From: Bacteroidota bacterium
GTDB taxonomy: Bacteria > Bacteroidota > Bacteroidia > Chitinophagales > Chitinophagaceae
DNA length: 64,000 nucleotides
NCBI GenBank assembly: GCA_947452905.1
Contig: CANGEP010000001.1
Span: 434,001 to 498,000, forward strand
Reading direction: 5' to 3'
Position 1 is the stretch's first letter, and the number at the start of each line of letters is the position of its first letter. The translations under genes were made by a program, and so were the position numbers. The notes beneath the pieces were generated by a model, which was not told the DNA's origin, did not search any database, and saw nothing but the letters and a program-made list of their open reading frames with translations. Below are positions 19,731 through 29,123 of this stretch, piece by piece.

Positions 19731-19761
19731 CAAAAAAATAAGGCAGTAAAACTGCCTTATT
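19731..19761 (-). terminator. Intrinsic-terminator-like hairpin between susD and PL1 (possible attenuator)
   Basis: Minus strand: ATAAGGCAG-TTTTA-CTGCCTTAT followed by TTTTTTT (plus-strand arms 19738-19746 and 19752-19760). Confidence 0.8.
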
Positions 19762-19780
19762 AAAATTAAGTAACTAAATA

Positions 19781-21586
19781 CTAATATCCTGGATTTTGTT
19801 TCATATTAAAATTAGCATCTAATACAGGTTGAGGAATGGGAAGTAGTTCCGATTTTCCTGTAGTAAATCCAGTGGCAAAACGTGCTAATGCTACTGTATT
19901 AATAGTAGTACCCATCCAAACTATTTTTGTAGTACCAGTAGGTGCAGTGGTAGGTTCTTTAGTATAAAAAGAATTACTCCAAGCTGCTTTATCATCTGCC
20001 GTAGAGTTAGTTTTAAAATACATAGATTGAGGTAGATTAGCCCAAGTACCTGTTCTGTTAGACATAGCTAATAAAGTGGTTTTAGTATTTGCAATAGTGG
20101 TTGCCAATAAATTCCATCTTATTAAATCATATTTTCTTATACCTTCTCCACCTAATTCTAAAGAACGTTCTTTTACTAATGCAGTAAAGAATGATGATTT
20201 TGACAAACCAGCAGGTAAATCAACAGTAGCATCGGCCGTATTGATGGCTTTACCATAACCTCTTCTGCGCACTTGGTTAATGGCATTATAGGCAGCAGCA
20301 GTAGGGCCATTTAATTCATTCTCTGCTTCAGCAAACATTAATAAAACATCCGCATATCTAATAATTTGCCATTTTAAACTTAAGTATTGAACTGCGTCCG
20401 TCGGAGAAATGATAGGGTTTGTTAACCAATCTCTTCTATATTTTCCATCATTTATGGCAGTTATCGCTTGTCCAGCTTTGGTAGCACCGTCTGCATTCAC
20501 GTTATAAACAGCACAGGTAACATCTCTTCTTAAATCGGTAGAATCAAACGCGTAAAAATAGGAAGGCAATACGTTGATACTTTTATTACCATAAGAACCC
20601 ACAGTAGGTCCATTATAGTATCCTAATTTTGTATCAGCAACACCCGATCTTCCAGTAGCACTTGCCTGGAACATTAATTCCCCATCAGGATCAGCAACCG
20701 CATGCGCACAAACCTGATCTTTCCATAAAGCTTTAAAACTAGGGTTTAATGCATGTTGTCCAGAAGCAATAATTTCTTTTGTTTCATCTAATGCAATTTT
20801 ATAATAAGTTGGGGCGTCAGCACCTTGTGCCACCTGTCCATTTTTTCTTAAAGCATACCCTGCTCTATAAAAAGCAATTCTTGCTCTTAAAGCTTTAACT
20901 GTTCCTTTGGTAATTCGCTCATCTTCTTGATTGCCAATAGAAGCCAACTCTTTTCTCCAAGGCACTAAAGTTGCCGCTGTTTTTAAATCATTCAATAATA
21001 CTTCATATAAAGAATCGCGATCGGTGGCAGCAGGAAATTGTTTTGCACCTGCTTGATTTGAAGCGGATGTAAAATGTGCAGGTAAATCGCCCCAGTTTCT
21101 AATGGCTTCTAAATAAAATTGAGCTCTTAAAGTTAATGACTCACCATATAACCTTTGTAATTGCTTCTTTTGCTGATCAGTACCATTACTGTACATGTTC
21201 ATTTTAGGAATATTATCAATACAATTATTAGCAAATTCAATACCGGTAAAAATTTGATTAAATGGATTGGTAATTTGAGCATTCCCCGAAGTGGCACTAT
21301 AACGTGCTATATCACGTCTGTCATTATCCGCTGCACCTGTAGGCCCTTGCATCTCATCATTATCTACCGGATAATACAAACTTAATCGAATGCCATATCC
21401 AGCATCTCCTACTAAACGGCTATATACTGAAGCCACTGCTTTTGTAGCACTTGTTACATCACTAAAAACAACTTCAGTGCTTAATTCTGTGATAGGTTGT
21501 TGATCTAAGTACTTTTTACACCCAGTCATCACAGAAAGGGGAAGCAATAAAGCTAAAAAGTATTTATAAAAAGATTTATTTAACAT
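19781..21586 (-). CDS. SusD/RagB-family outer-membrane glycan-binding lipoprotein
   Basis: Lipobox SVMTGCKKYLDQQP; SusD-type pattern; C-terminal LLPIPQPVLDANFNMKQNPGY; next to susC. Confidence 0.96.
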   Translation of the reverse strand: MLNKSFYKYFLALLLPLSVMTGCKKYLDQQPITELSTEVVFSDVTSATKAVASVYSRLVGDAGYGIRLSLYYPVDNDEMQGPTGAADNDRRDIARYSATSGNAQITNPFNQIFTGIEFANNCIDNIPKMNMYSNGTDQQKKQLQRLYGESLTLRAQFYLEAIRNWGDLPAHFTSASNQAGAKQFPAATDRDSLYEVLLNDLKTAATLVPWRKELASIGNQEDERITKGTVKALRARIAFYRAGYALRKNGQVAQGADAPTYYKIALDETKEIIASGQHALNPSFKALWKDQVCAHAVADPDGELMFQASATGRSGVADTKLGYYNGPTVGSYGNKSINVLPSYFYAFDSTDLRRDVTCAVYNVNADGATKAGQAITAINDGKYRRDWLTNPIISPTDAVQYLSLKWQIIRYADVLLMFAEAENELNGPTAAAYNAINQVRRRGYGKAINTADATVDLPAGLSKSSFFTALVKERSLELGGEGIRKYDLIRWNLLATTIANTKTTLLAMSNRTGTWANLPQSMYFKTNSTADDKAAWSNSFYTKEPTTAPTGTTKIVWMGTTINTVALARFATGFTTGKSELLPIPQPVLDANFNMKQNPGY

Positions 21587-21614
21587 AACTATTATTTTAA
21601 AATATTGTTTTTAA

Positions 21615-24600
21615 TTAAAATGTTGCATTTATACCAAAAATGAAAGATCTACTTTTTGGATAAGCTGAGTAATCTAAGCCTGGAGTTAAACCACTATTTG
21701 CAACACTTACTTCAGGGTCATAACCAGTGTAATTTGTAAATACAGCTAAATTATTACCTGTTACGTAAAATCTTAATTTTGTTAATTTAAGTTTTGCTAA
21801 TTGCTTACCACTTACTGTATGACCAATGGTGATATTGTTGATTCTTACAAAAGAACCATCTTCCATTGCCCAAGAAGAAGGATAAAATGCACCAGCACTC
21901 TTTAAGGGTTGCCAAATATTAGAGAACAAGTTAATGCTTGATAAATAAGCAGGATCTAAACCTACTACTTGACCAGCAGCATTTACAGATTGTAATACTG
22001 TTCCATTGGCAGAAACTGTTTTCCAACGAGCACTCATAATGTCTAACATATTTGCATTGTTAGTGTATCCATTAGTAAGCTCAACTTTGTTGGCATTATA
22101 AATAGTATTGCCATAAACAAAATTTACAAAGATACTTGCATCCCAATTTTTATAAGTAAACTGTTGGTTTAACCCTCCCGTAAATTTAGGATTTGGATTA
22201 CCTATAATTTGTCTATCGTTATTAAGATCAATTTTACCATCTCCGTTTAAATCTTTGTATTTAATAGATCCAGGTTGTATAGTTCCAATGATACCCGAAT
22301 TATTAACCACGCCTGCTTTTAAAGTATAGACACTTGTTGCAGGATTATAATCAAAATCGGAAGGACGGTAAATACCATCTGTTACTAAACCATACATAGC
22401 CCCCACTGGTTGACCAATTTTAATAATGTAATCAGTTGGCTGACCAGAAACACCCCAACTAGCTGATGGATAAAAACTTGTTTGATTCACTCCCAAAGCA
22501 TCCACTGAATTCTTGTTGAAAGAAATATTAAAATTAGCATTCCAAGTAAAATCCTTTTTAGACATCACTAAAGCACCTAAGCTTACCTCTACTCCTTTAT
22601 TGGTTGTTTTACCAATATTTTGTAATTGTGTAGCATATCCATAAGTAGAAGCAATAGGCACATTTAATAATAAGTTACTTGAACTATTATTATAAACATC
22701 TACACTTAAATTAAAGCGCTTTAAGAAACTAATGTCAATACCATAGTTTCTGTTAATAGTAGATTCCCATAATAAATTAGGGTTTACTAAGGAAGCAGAT
22801 GAATAACCATATATAGTTTGTCCACCAACTCCATAGAAATAAGATCCGTTATTATTAAAGGTACTTAAGTATAAATAGTCATTAATACGATTATTACCCA
22901 CTGAACCATAACCAAATCTTAATTTCATATCATTTATGAAATCAACATTTTCCATGAACTTCTCCTTTTTAATTCTCCAAGCAAAAGAACCTGATGGGAA
23001 AGACCCCCATCTATTGGCATCAGAAAACTTAGAAGCACCGTCGTAACGTAGATTGGCACTAAATAAATATTTATCTAAGTATGAATAAGTGGCTCTACTA
23101 AAGAAAGATAAACTTGTATAGGTACTCTTTTGTAATTTAGGATATCCCGTAAATGAAGTACCCGCTACTTGATAGTTAATTGCTTGCGTTGGTGTTGTTC
23201 CATTAGGATATAGTTTATACAAAGAATTGGCTGTTTTAGAATCTAACTGATAGGTTTCTTCCCCCACAATTAAACTAAAACTATGTTTATCATTGCTAAT
23301 ATTATACGCCAATACATTTGAATTAGTTAAAGATGTTCCTTGTAAAGTATCTTTACCCATGATAGGTTTTTTTGAACCTTGTAAAACTGAATAAGGTGTA
23401 ATAGAATCACTAAACTTACGATCTACCACAAAATTATCATTATAACCAAAAGTTGAAGTGAAAGCAAGGTTTTTGTTAATCTTATAACTAACATTAACAC
23501 TTACATTTTTAACTTCTGTTGACTTTTTACGATATTCTTGATCAATTAAATCAATAGGATTAATTAATATTAAGCCGTTTCCCACAGAAGGCTCAGCCAT
23601 TGGATCTATATCTGTGATAGATTGATTAGGTGATAAATAAGGTCTATAACGTACCGCATTTCTTAATCTATTGTATGAAGTTCCTTGTTCGCTTGATACA
23701 CCAGCACCCATAACTTCCTGATAATTATATCTAGTTGACAAACCAACTGTTAAATTTTTTATCGGTGTGTAGTCTATTTTTCCAGTTATGATAGATCTTT
23801 TTAAACTAGAATTTCTAACAATAGCTTTATCGTCGTTAGTAGTAACTCCTAAATTGTAAGTTAACTTACTATTACCCCCAACTATAGCTAAGTTTTGAGA
23901 ATTAGTGGTACCCGTATTGCCAAATGTTTCTTGTTGCCAATCTACTGGATTCACTGACTTAAGCGACTCTAAGTTCGAAAAAGAACCAAAATTTCTCACA
24001 AAACTTGCACTATCCGTAGCGTTGCCCACTTGTCTCTCGTATTGATAAAAAGCATAATCATAAGGTGTTAACACGCCTAATTTCTTGGCTAGCTCTTTAG
24101 TTCCATAAAATGCATTATAGCTAACTTGCATTCTACCTTGTCTTCCTTTTTTAGTCGTAATTACAATCACACCATTCGCACCTCTAGCACCATAAATGGC
24201 AGTAGCTGCTGCGTCTTTTAAAACGTCTACTGATTGTATATCTTGAGGAGATATTAAGGACAATGCATTTTCAACTTGTACTCCATCTAAAATATATAAA
24301 GGAGAATTATCTCCAGTAATAGACATACCACCTCTCACTCTAATTCTAATAGTGGCGTCTGGTGAACCTTCAGCAGTAGATGCTGTAACACCTGCTAAAC
24401 GACCATTCAAAGCTTCAGCAGCTGAATTCAAAGGAATATCTTTTAAATCTCTGGCACTTACTGAAGCAACAGATGCTAAAACATCCTTTCTTCGAACTGT
24501 TTGGTATCCTATCACAACAACTTCGTCTAAGTTAGCAGAAGATTTTTCCATTTTAACCAGCAATGATCCAGAGCCAGTTATTTTTAAATCTAAATTTTTG

Positions 24601-24827
24601 TAACCAAGGAAACTAAAACTTAATTCAGCACCCAAGGCTGGAACAACCATTTGGAAAGTTCCTTCTTTATTGGATTGAGTAGCTTTATTTGATCCTTTTA
24701 TTTTAATGGAAGCCCCCGATAATGGAACACCATTTTCATCTGTAACTTTTCCTGTAACAGTAATATTTTGTGCAAAAACTGCAACACAGGCAATCAATAA
24801 CACAAAACTTAAAACTAGTTTTTTCAT
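21615..24827 (-). CDS. SusC/RagA-family TonB-dependent outer-membrane transporter
   Basis: Signal peptide, carboxypeptidase-like domain (VTGKVTDENGVPLSGASIKIKGSNKATQSNKEGTF), plug (IRVRGGMSITGDNSPLYILDG...GARGANGVIVITTKKG). Start set to ATG at 24827; the track's 24857 start is a TTG. Confidence 0.97.
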   Translation of the reverse strand: MKKLVLSFVLLIACVAVFAQNITVTGKVTDENGVPLSGASIKIKGSNKATQSNKEGTFQMVVPALGAELSFSFLGYKNLDLKITGSGSLLVKMEKSSANLDEVVVIGYQTVRRKDVLASVASVSARDLKDIPLNSAAEALNGRLAGVTASTAEGSPDATIRIRVRGGMSITGDNSPLYILDGVQVENALSLISPQDIQSVDVLKDAAATAIYGARGANGVIVITTKKGRQGRMQVSYNAFYGTKELAKKLGVLTPYDYAFYQYERQVGNATDSASFVRNFGSFSNLESLKSVNPVDWQQETFGNTGTTNSQNLAIVGGNSKLTYNLGVTTNDDKAIVRNSSLKRSIITGKIDYTPIKNLTVGLSTRYNYQEVMGAGVSSEQGTSYNRLRNAVRYRPYLSPNQSITDIDPMAEPSVGNGLILINPIDLIDQEYRKKSTEVKNVSVNVSYKINKNLAFTSTFGYNDNFVVDRKFSDSITPYSVLQGSKKPIMGKDTLQGTSLTNSNVLAYNISNDKHSFSLIVGEETYQLDSKTANSLYKLYPNGTTPTQAINYQVAGTSFTGYPKLQKSTYTSLSFFSRATYSYLDKYLFSANLRYDGASKFSDANRWGSFPSGSFAWRIKKEKFMENVDFINDMKLRFGYGSVGNNRINDYLYLSTFNNNGSYFYGVGGQTIYGYSSASLVNPNLLWESTINRNYGIDISFLKRFNLSVDVYNNSSSNLLLNVPIASTYGYATQLQNIGKTTNKGVEVSLGALVMSKKDFTWNANFNISFNKNSVDALGVNQTSFYPSASWGVSGQPTDYIIKIGQPVGAMYGLVTDGIYRPSDFDYNPATSVYTLKAGVVNNSGIIGTIQPGSIKYKDLNGDGKIDLNNDRQIIGNPNPKFTGGLNQQFTYKNWDASIFVNFVYGNTIYNANKVELTNGYTNNANMLDIMSARWKTVSANGTVLQSVNAAGQVVGLDPAYLSSINLFSNIWQPLKSAGAFYPSSWAMEDGSFVRINNITIGHTVSGKQLAKLKLTKLRFYVTGNNLAVFTNYTGYDPEVSVANSGLTPGLDYSAYPKSRSFIFGINATF

Positions 24828-24931
24828 ATAAGCATTTTGTTTAGCAATCAAGGCCAAAATGGCCGTTATTTTTGGACTTGCAAGTCTATTTATTTTAACT
24901 TAAATTTCACATTTAATAAAGTTCTTTATTT

Positions 24932-24947
24932 ACGCAATCGATACCGA
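24932..24947. promoter_or_regulatory. Second LacI-type operator candidate, upstream of susC
   Basis: ACGCAATCGATACCGA: matches ANGCAANCGNTTNCNT at 10 of 12 defined positions; 105-120 bp upstream of the susC ATG. Confidence 0.5.
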
Positions 24948-25011
24948 AAATTGGCTGTTTTTAGTAATCGGTCTCTCTATTTTATGTATTTTAGCCAAGC
25001 AAAAAAAAATA

Positions 25012-26382
25012 ATGAGAAGGATTATTATAATATGTCTAGGAAGCTTGATTTTTCATGCCAGCTGGGGGCAAAACTCAGCGCAACCAGATCCTAACAAAAC
25101 CATACAAGAATTTAAACACAAATTGTCCATTGAAAAAAATGACAGTGTAAAGGTGTTATATCTTAATCAAATTGGAAATACTTTTTACGAAAACAAAAAA
25201 GACGACAGCAGTTTCTTGTATTTTAATTACGCCTATGAGTTGGCTAAGAAAATAGATAATTACAAGCTGCTTATTAATTCTGCTAAAAACCTAATTGACA
25301 TAAACACAAACTTGGGTAATTTTTCTGAAGCAGTTAATCTGGGTTTAGAAACTATTAAAGAATGTGAAAAACAAAAGGACAAAGATTATATCTTATACTT
25401 TTTATTAAGTATTCATGATACTTACCGCTTAGCCAAGGATAGCAAGAATCAAATTGAATATACCCTTAAAGCTATTGAATTAGCCAAAACACATAATAGC
25501 AACTACGCTAAATCTATTTTAACAGATTATGCTACTATAGGAGATGATTACCAAAGTGCAGGACAATTAGACTCAGCCTTATTATATTTTAATAAAGATT
25601 ATGAGCAAGCTTTAAAAGACAAAGAACATGGTTTTAATATTACCTATACTAATTTAGGAGAGATAAATCTAAGACTTAAAAATTATGATATAGCTATTTT
25701 ATATTTTAAAAAAGCAATCAACTATTTCCCTGCTGAATTTGCCAATGGCATGACCAATGAAATTAATTATCCTGAATTATTATTAGAAACCTCTAAAGCC
25801 TACGCTGCCATTGGTAATTATGATTCTGCTTTATACTATGGTCGAAAATCTTATACCTATGCGGGGCAAATGAATTCTAATCAATTCCTAAAAGATGGTG
25901 CTGAAAATTTGTATACCCTTTTTGAGCATAATAAAAAATACGACAGCGCTTTTTTCTATCAAAATATATATATCAAGTTAAAGGATAATTTATACAATGA
26001 CGAGAAAACAAGAAAGCTTGAATATGTATCCATCCAACAAAGAATTGAAGAGGAAAAAAAGCTAGCAGAAATTGAACATCAAAAGGAAGAACGTAACAAG
26101 AACCTGGCATTGGCTGCCATTGGTATTTTTATTCCCTTTTTTATATCCTTATTATTTTTAGTAAGTAAATGGGGAAAAAAGAAATCTTCCATTTTAACAT
26201 CAATGGGCATTGCTTCTTTATTAATGTTGTTTGAATTTATAAGCCTTTTTATTCACCCTTATATAGAAAAACTGACACATCATAATATTTTCTTGATGTA
26301 TATCATTTTGCTTTTATTAGCATCCGCACTTGTTCCATTGCATCATAAGATGGAAAGCCTTATTAAAAAGAAGCTTTCTTAA
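25012..26382 (+). CDS. Tetratricopeptide-repeat protein with C-terminal transmembrane helices, divergent from susC
   Basis: Signal peptide, repeated TPR-like helices (DSALLYFNKDYEQALKD, NYDIAILYFKKAINYFP), three hydrophobic segments at the C-terminus; no kinase or DNA-binding domain seen. Confidence 0.75.
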   Translation: MRRIIIICLGSLIFHASWGQNSAQPDPNKTIQEFKHKLSIEKNDSVKVLYLNQIGNTFYENKKDDSSFLYFNYAYELAKKIDNYKLLINSAKNLIDINTNLGNFSEAVNLGLETIKECEKQKDKDYILYFLLSIHDTYRLAKDSKNQIEYTLKAIELAKTHNSNYAKSILTDYATIGDDYQSAGQLDSALLYFNKDYEQALKDKEHGFNITYTNLGEINLRLKNYDIAILYFKKAINYFPAEFANGMTNEINYPELLLETSKAYAAIGNYDSALYYGRKSYTYAGQMNSNQFLKDGAENLYTLFEHNKKYDSAFFYQNIYIKLKDNLYNDEKTRKLEYVSIQQRIEEEKKLAEIEHQKEERNKNLALAAIGIFIPFFISLLFLVSKWGKKKSSILTSMGIASLLMLFEFISLFIHPYIEKLTHHNIFLMYIILLLLASALVPLHHKMESLIKKKLS

Positions 26383-26394
26383 GTAAAAGATATA

Positions 26395-26865
26395 TTATTT
26401 TCCAAATTCAAAACTGGTTAACCAATAGAGAAGCTCTTTGCCATTATAGGCATTAAAAGAGGTAGTAATGGTAAGTGCAGGGTTTGATAAACTAAGCTTC
26501 TTGTGATCCATGTAAATATTATCCTTAGATAAAATGTAATTAAGCCTTTCAATAGACATAGATTTATCTTCTTGATCTATGATAGACATACCCTCTTTAA
26601 TATCTTTAACAAATTGCTGAAACGTGTTTGCTGTAGTAAAAAATAATGTATCAGATTCTTGCTTGTAAATATATTGTTGATTCTTAAAAATTAATCGCAC
26701 TGCAAATTGTGCATCTCCATTGTCTTTCAATATTTTTTGATAATCGCACTGAATAGTTGCGATTAGAGAAGATTTTAAAACTTCCGTATTTTGGGAATAT
26801 CCAATTACTGTAAAAAATAATAAAGCTAATAAAACACCAACAGCCTTGAGGGATAGGTTGCGCAT
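26395..26865 (-). CDS. Hypothetical secreted protein
   Basis: Signal peptide MRNLSLKAVGVLLALLFFTVIGYSQ; no family recognised. Start moved to the Met at 26865. Confidence 0.6.
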   Translation of the reverse strand: MRNLSLKAVGVLLALLFFTVIGYSQNTEVLKSSLIATIQCDYQKILKDNGDAQFAVRLIFKNQQYIYKQESDTLFFTTANTFQQFVKDIKEGMSIIDQEDKSMSIERLNYILSKDNIYMDHKKLSLSNPALTITTSFNAYNGKELLYWLTSFEFGK

Positions 26866-27015
26866 TTGTTTGATTTTTTGATCGAGCAAAAGTATTAAAA
26901 TAGAATGGGAAAATCAGTTTTTTTTATTGATAATCAATTAATTGTATAAATTTAATTTTATATATTTTTTATTCTTAATTTATCAAAACCACCACAACAA
27001 TAGTATATTTACTGA

Positions 27016-27480
27016 ATGAAAATTTCTGTTTGGTCGGTAGGTAAAAATAATGAGGCTTATGTGAAAGAAGGCATAGAACTATTCACTAAAAGAATAGAAC
27101 ATTACTACCCTATCGATTGGAAATTAATTAGCCCATCTAAACATACCGATATAGCTAAAATCAAGAAAGAAGAAGCAGATAATATTCTTAAAAATTTACA
27201 ATCCAATGATACGCTCATTTTATTAGAAGAGACAGGAAAAATGCTAAGCTCCCCCGGTTTAGCCAAACTTATTCAACAAAAAGCTAACCAAAGTACTCAA
27301 AAATTAATATTCTTAATTGGCGGCGCTTATGGGGTATCGGATGAAATTAAACAAAGAGCACAATTTACTTGGTCTTTATCGGAATTAGTATTCCCTCATA
27401 TGTTAGTTAGATTATTAATAGCAGAGCAAATTTACCGAGCCTGTAGCATTTTAGCCAACGAAAAATATCATCATCTTTAA
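27016..27480 (+). CDS. rlmH: 23S rRNA (pseudouridine1915-N3)-methyltransferase RlmH
   Basis: SPOUT features: LIFLIGGAYGVSDEIKQRAQFTWSLSELVFPHMLVRLLIAEQIYRACSILANEKYHH. Confidence 0.97.
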   Translation: MKISVWSVGKNNEAYVKEGIELFTKRIEHYYPIDWKLISPSKHTDIAKIKKEEADNILKNLQSNDTLILLEETGKMLSSPGLAKLIQQKANQSTQKLIFLIGGAYGVSDEIKQRAQFTWSLSELVFPHMLVRLLIAEQIYRACSILANEKYHHL

Positions 27481-28118
27481 TGAGCATTACTTTACTTATA
27501 ACAATTGTTACAGTTGCTTTTTCCCTTTGGGGTTTCAAAAGCGATTCAATATTAGAAAAATTTATTTTTCACCCCTATTCAGTCTCACATTATCAACAAT
27601 TTTATCGTTTTATAAGTTGTGGTTTTATACACGCCGACTTAATGCATCTTGCCTTTAATATGTTTTCCTTTTATATGTTTGGGGATTATGTAGAGCAATA
27701 CTTTAGTATGATTTTTGGTAGCTTGGGTAAAACTCTTTACATACTTTTATACTTATCAGCCCTCGTTATAAGTATTATACCCACCTATATAAAAAATAAA
27801 AATTCTTATTATTATCGCAGTTTAGGGGCTTCAGGAGCAGTTTCTGCAATTGTATTTGCAGGTATTTTTTTAATGCCTACTATGGAGATTGGATTTTTTA
27901 TTATTCCTCCCATAATACCTGGCTTTATTTTTGGCCCCATCTATTTAGGATTAACCGCTTACCTTGCCAAATCAGGGCCTGGAAAAATTAACCATAGTGC
28001 CCACCTTTGGGGTTCTATATACGGTATTGTTTTTTTGATTATCACAAGCCACTTTTTAAGTAGTTATAGTGCACTAGGCTCTTTTATAGAACAGGTTAAA
28101 TTGTATTTTGTAAAATAA
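27480..28118 (+). CDS. Rhomboid-family intramembrane serine protease
   Basis: HADLMHLAFNMFSFYMFG, catalytic GASG and NHSAHLWGSIYG; TAATG overlap with rlmH. Confidence 0.92.
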   Translation: MSITLLITIVTVAFSLWGFKSDSILEKFIFHPYSVSHYQQFYRFISCGFIHADLMHLAFNMFSFYMFGDYVEQYFSMIFGSLGKTLYILLYLSALVISIIPTYIKNKNSYYYRSLGASGAVSAIVFAGIFLMPTMEIGFFIIPPIIPGFIFGPIYLGLTAYLAKSGPGKINHSAHLWGSIYGIVFLIITSHFLSSYSALGSFIEQVKLYFVK

Positions 28119-29123
28119 TTAGTTGTTAAATAAACTATACAAAACAAGATCAGAAGGACGTTTCCCCAAAGGCATCGAAAAATTTAACTCTATGGTTTGA
28201 GGATGTAAGTTTGATTTAGTTAAATTATTATTATAAATATCATAGCTTAAACCCATCCTATACCTATCATACATAAAACCTACATAGGGAATTAGGGCAT
28301 CTTTTGTTCGATAAAAACAGCCTAGATAAAAACGATTTTCATAGGCGTTTTTGTTATATATGGGTAATCCTATAGCACCACCGAAATAAAAGAATTCACT
28401 CTCGAAGCGATTTTGATAATCTGCATGAACTAAAAAGGTCTTATCCTCTAAAAATTGATGCTCCATATTTAATTGTCCCATTAATTGATAATACCTTAAA
28501 CCATTTGTGTTTTCTAACTCATTTGCAGTTCGGTTTATATAAAACAAACTTCCCCCAAATTGCAAATAGTTTCTTTCTCCATGTGAGGTATATATAACCC
28601 CAACCTTGGAGGCATATTTCACCGGATAATTGGCTATGGCTTCTAGGGTGCCATTAAATAATCTACCCGAATAAAATTGATCCCCAAAAGATAATTGTTG
28701 AACATCTAAGGTTCTTGTAATCATGGAAGCGCCCAATCCCATAGATATATAATTGGTTTTTTTAAGATTTAAAAACAATCGATCCGCAATGCTTAGAGAG
28801 ATAGTATTGGTTTGCAGTGCACCATTTAATACTCTTTCGGAAAGACCTTCTATACCCATCCCAACATAGTTATTGCCCTCGGTGCTTTTTTTAAATAATC
28901 CAAAATCCATCGACATACCAAAACTGTTATAAGGGTCCGCAATATTGGCATATTGAGTTCTATAAAAGGATTTAAATTGACTATTTACACTATATCCTAC
29001 GGTAGCTGGATTAAAAAAATTGGTGAGTGTAAAATTTTGAGAGCTGTAGGGCGTTTGAGCTATAAGTTCAGCTCCACTTATAATAAGTAATAAGAAAAAG
29101 AATATGTATTTAAATTTTCTCAT
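28119..29123 (-). CDS. PorP/SprF-family type IX secretion-associated membrane protein
   Basis: Signal peptide; PYSSQNFTLTNFFNPATVGYS start and DALIPYVGFMYDRYRMGLSYDI region typical of PorP/SprF. Confidence 0.88.
   Translation of the reverse strand: MRKFKYIFFFLLLIISGAELIAQTPYSSQNFTLTNFFNPATVGYSVNSQFKSFYRTQYANIADPYNSFGMSMDFGLFKKSTEGNNYVGMGIEGLSERVLNGALQTNTISLSIADRLFLNLKKTNYISMGLGASMITRTLDVQQLSFGDQFYSGRLFNGTLEAIANYPVKYASKVGVIYTSHGERNYLQFGGSLFYINRTANELENTNGLRYYQLMGQLNMEHQFLEDKTFLVHADYQNRFESEFFYFGGAIGLPIYNKNAYENRFYLGCFYRTKDALIPYVGFMYDRYRMGLSYDIYNNNLTKSNLHPQTIELNFSMPLGKRPSDLVLYSLFNN

Noticed and set aside
19420-19749. 109-aa plus-strand ORF antisense to PL1
   Set aside because: Overlaps the PL1 gene and the leader hairpin; shadow ORF.
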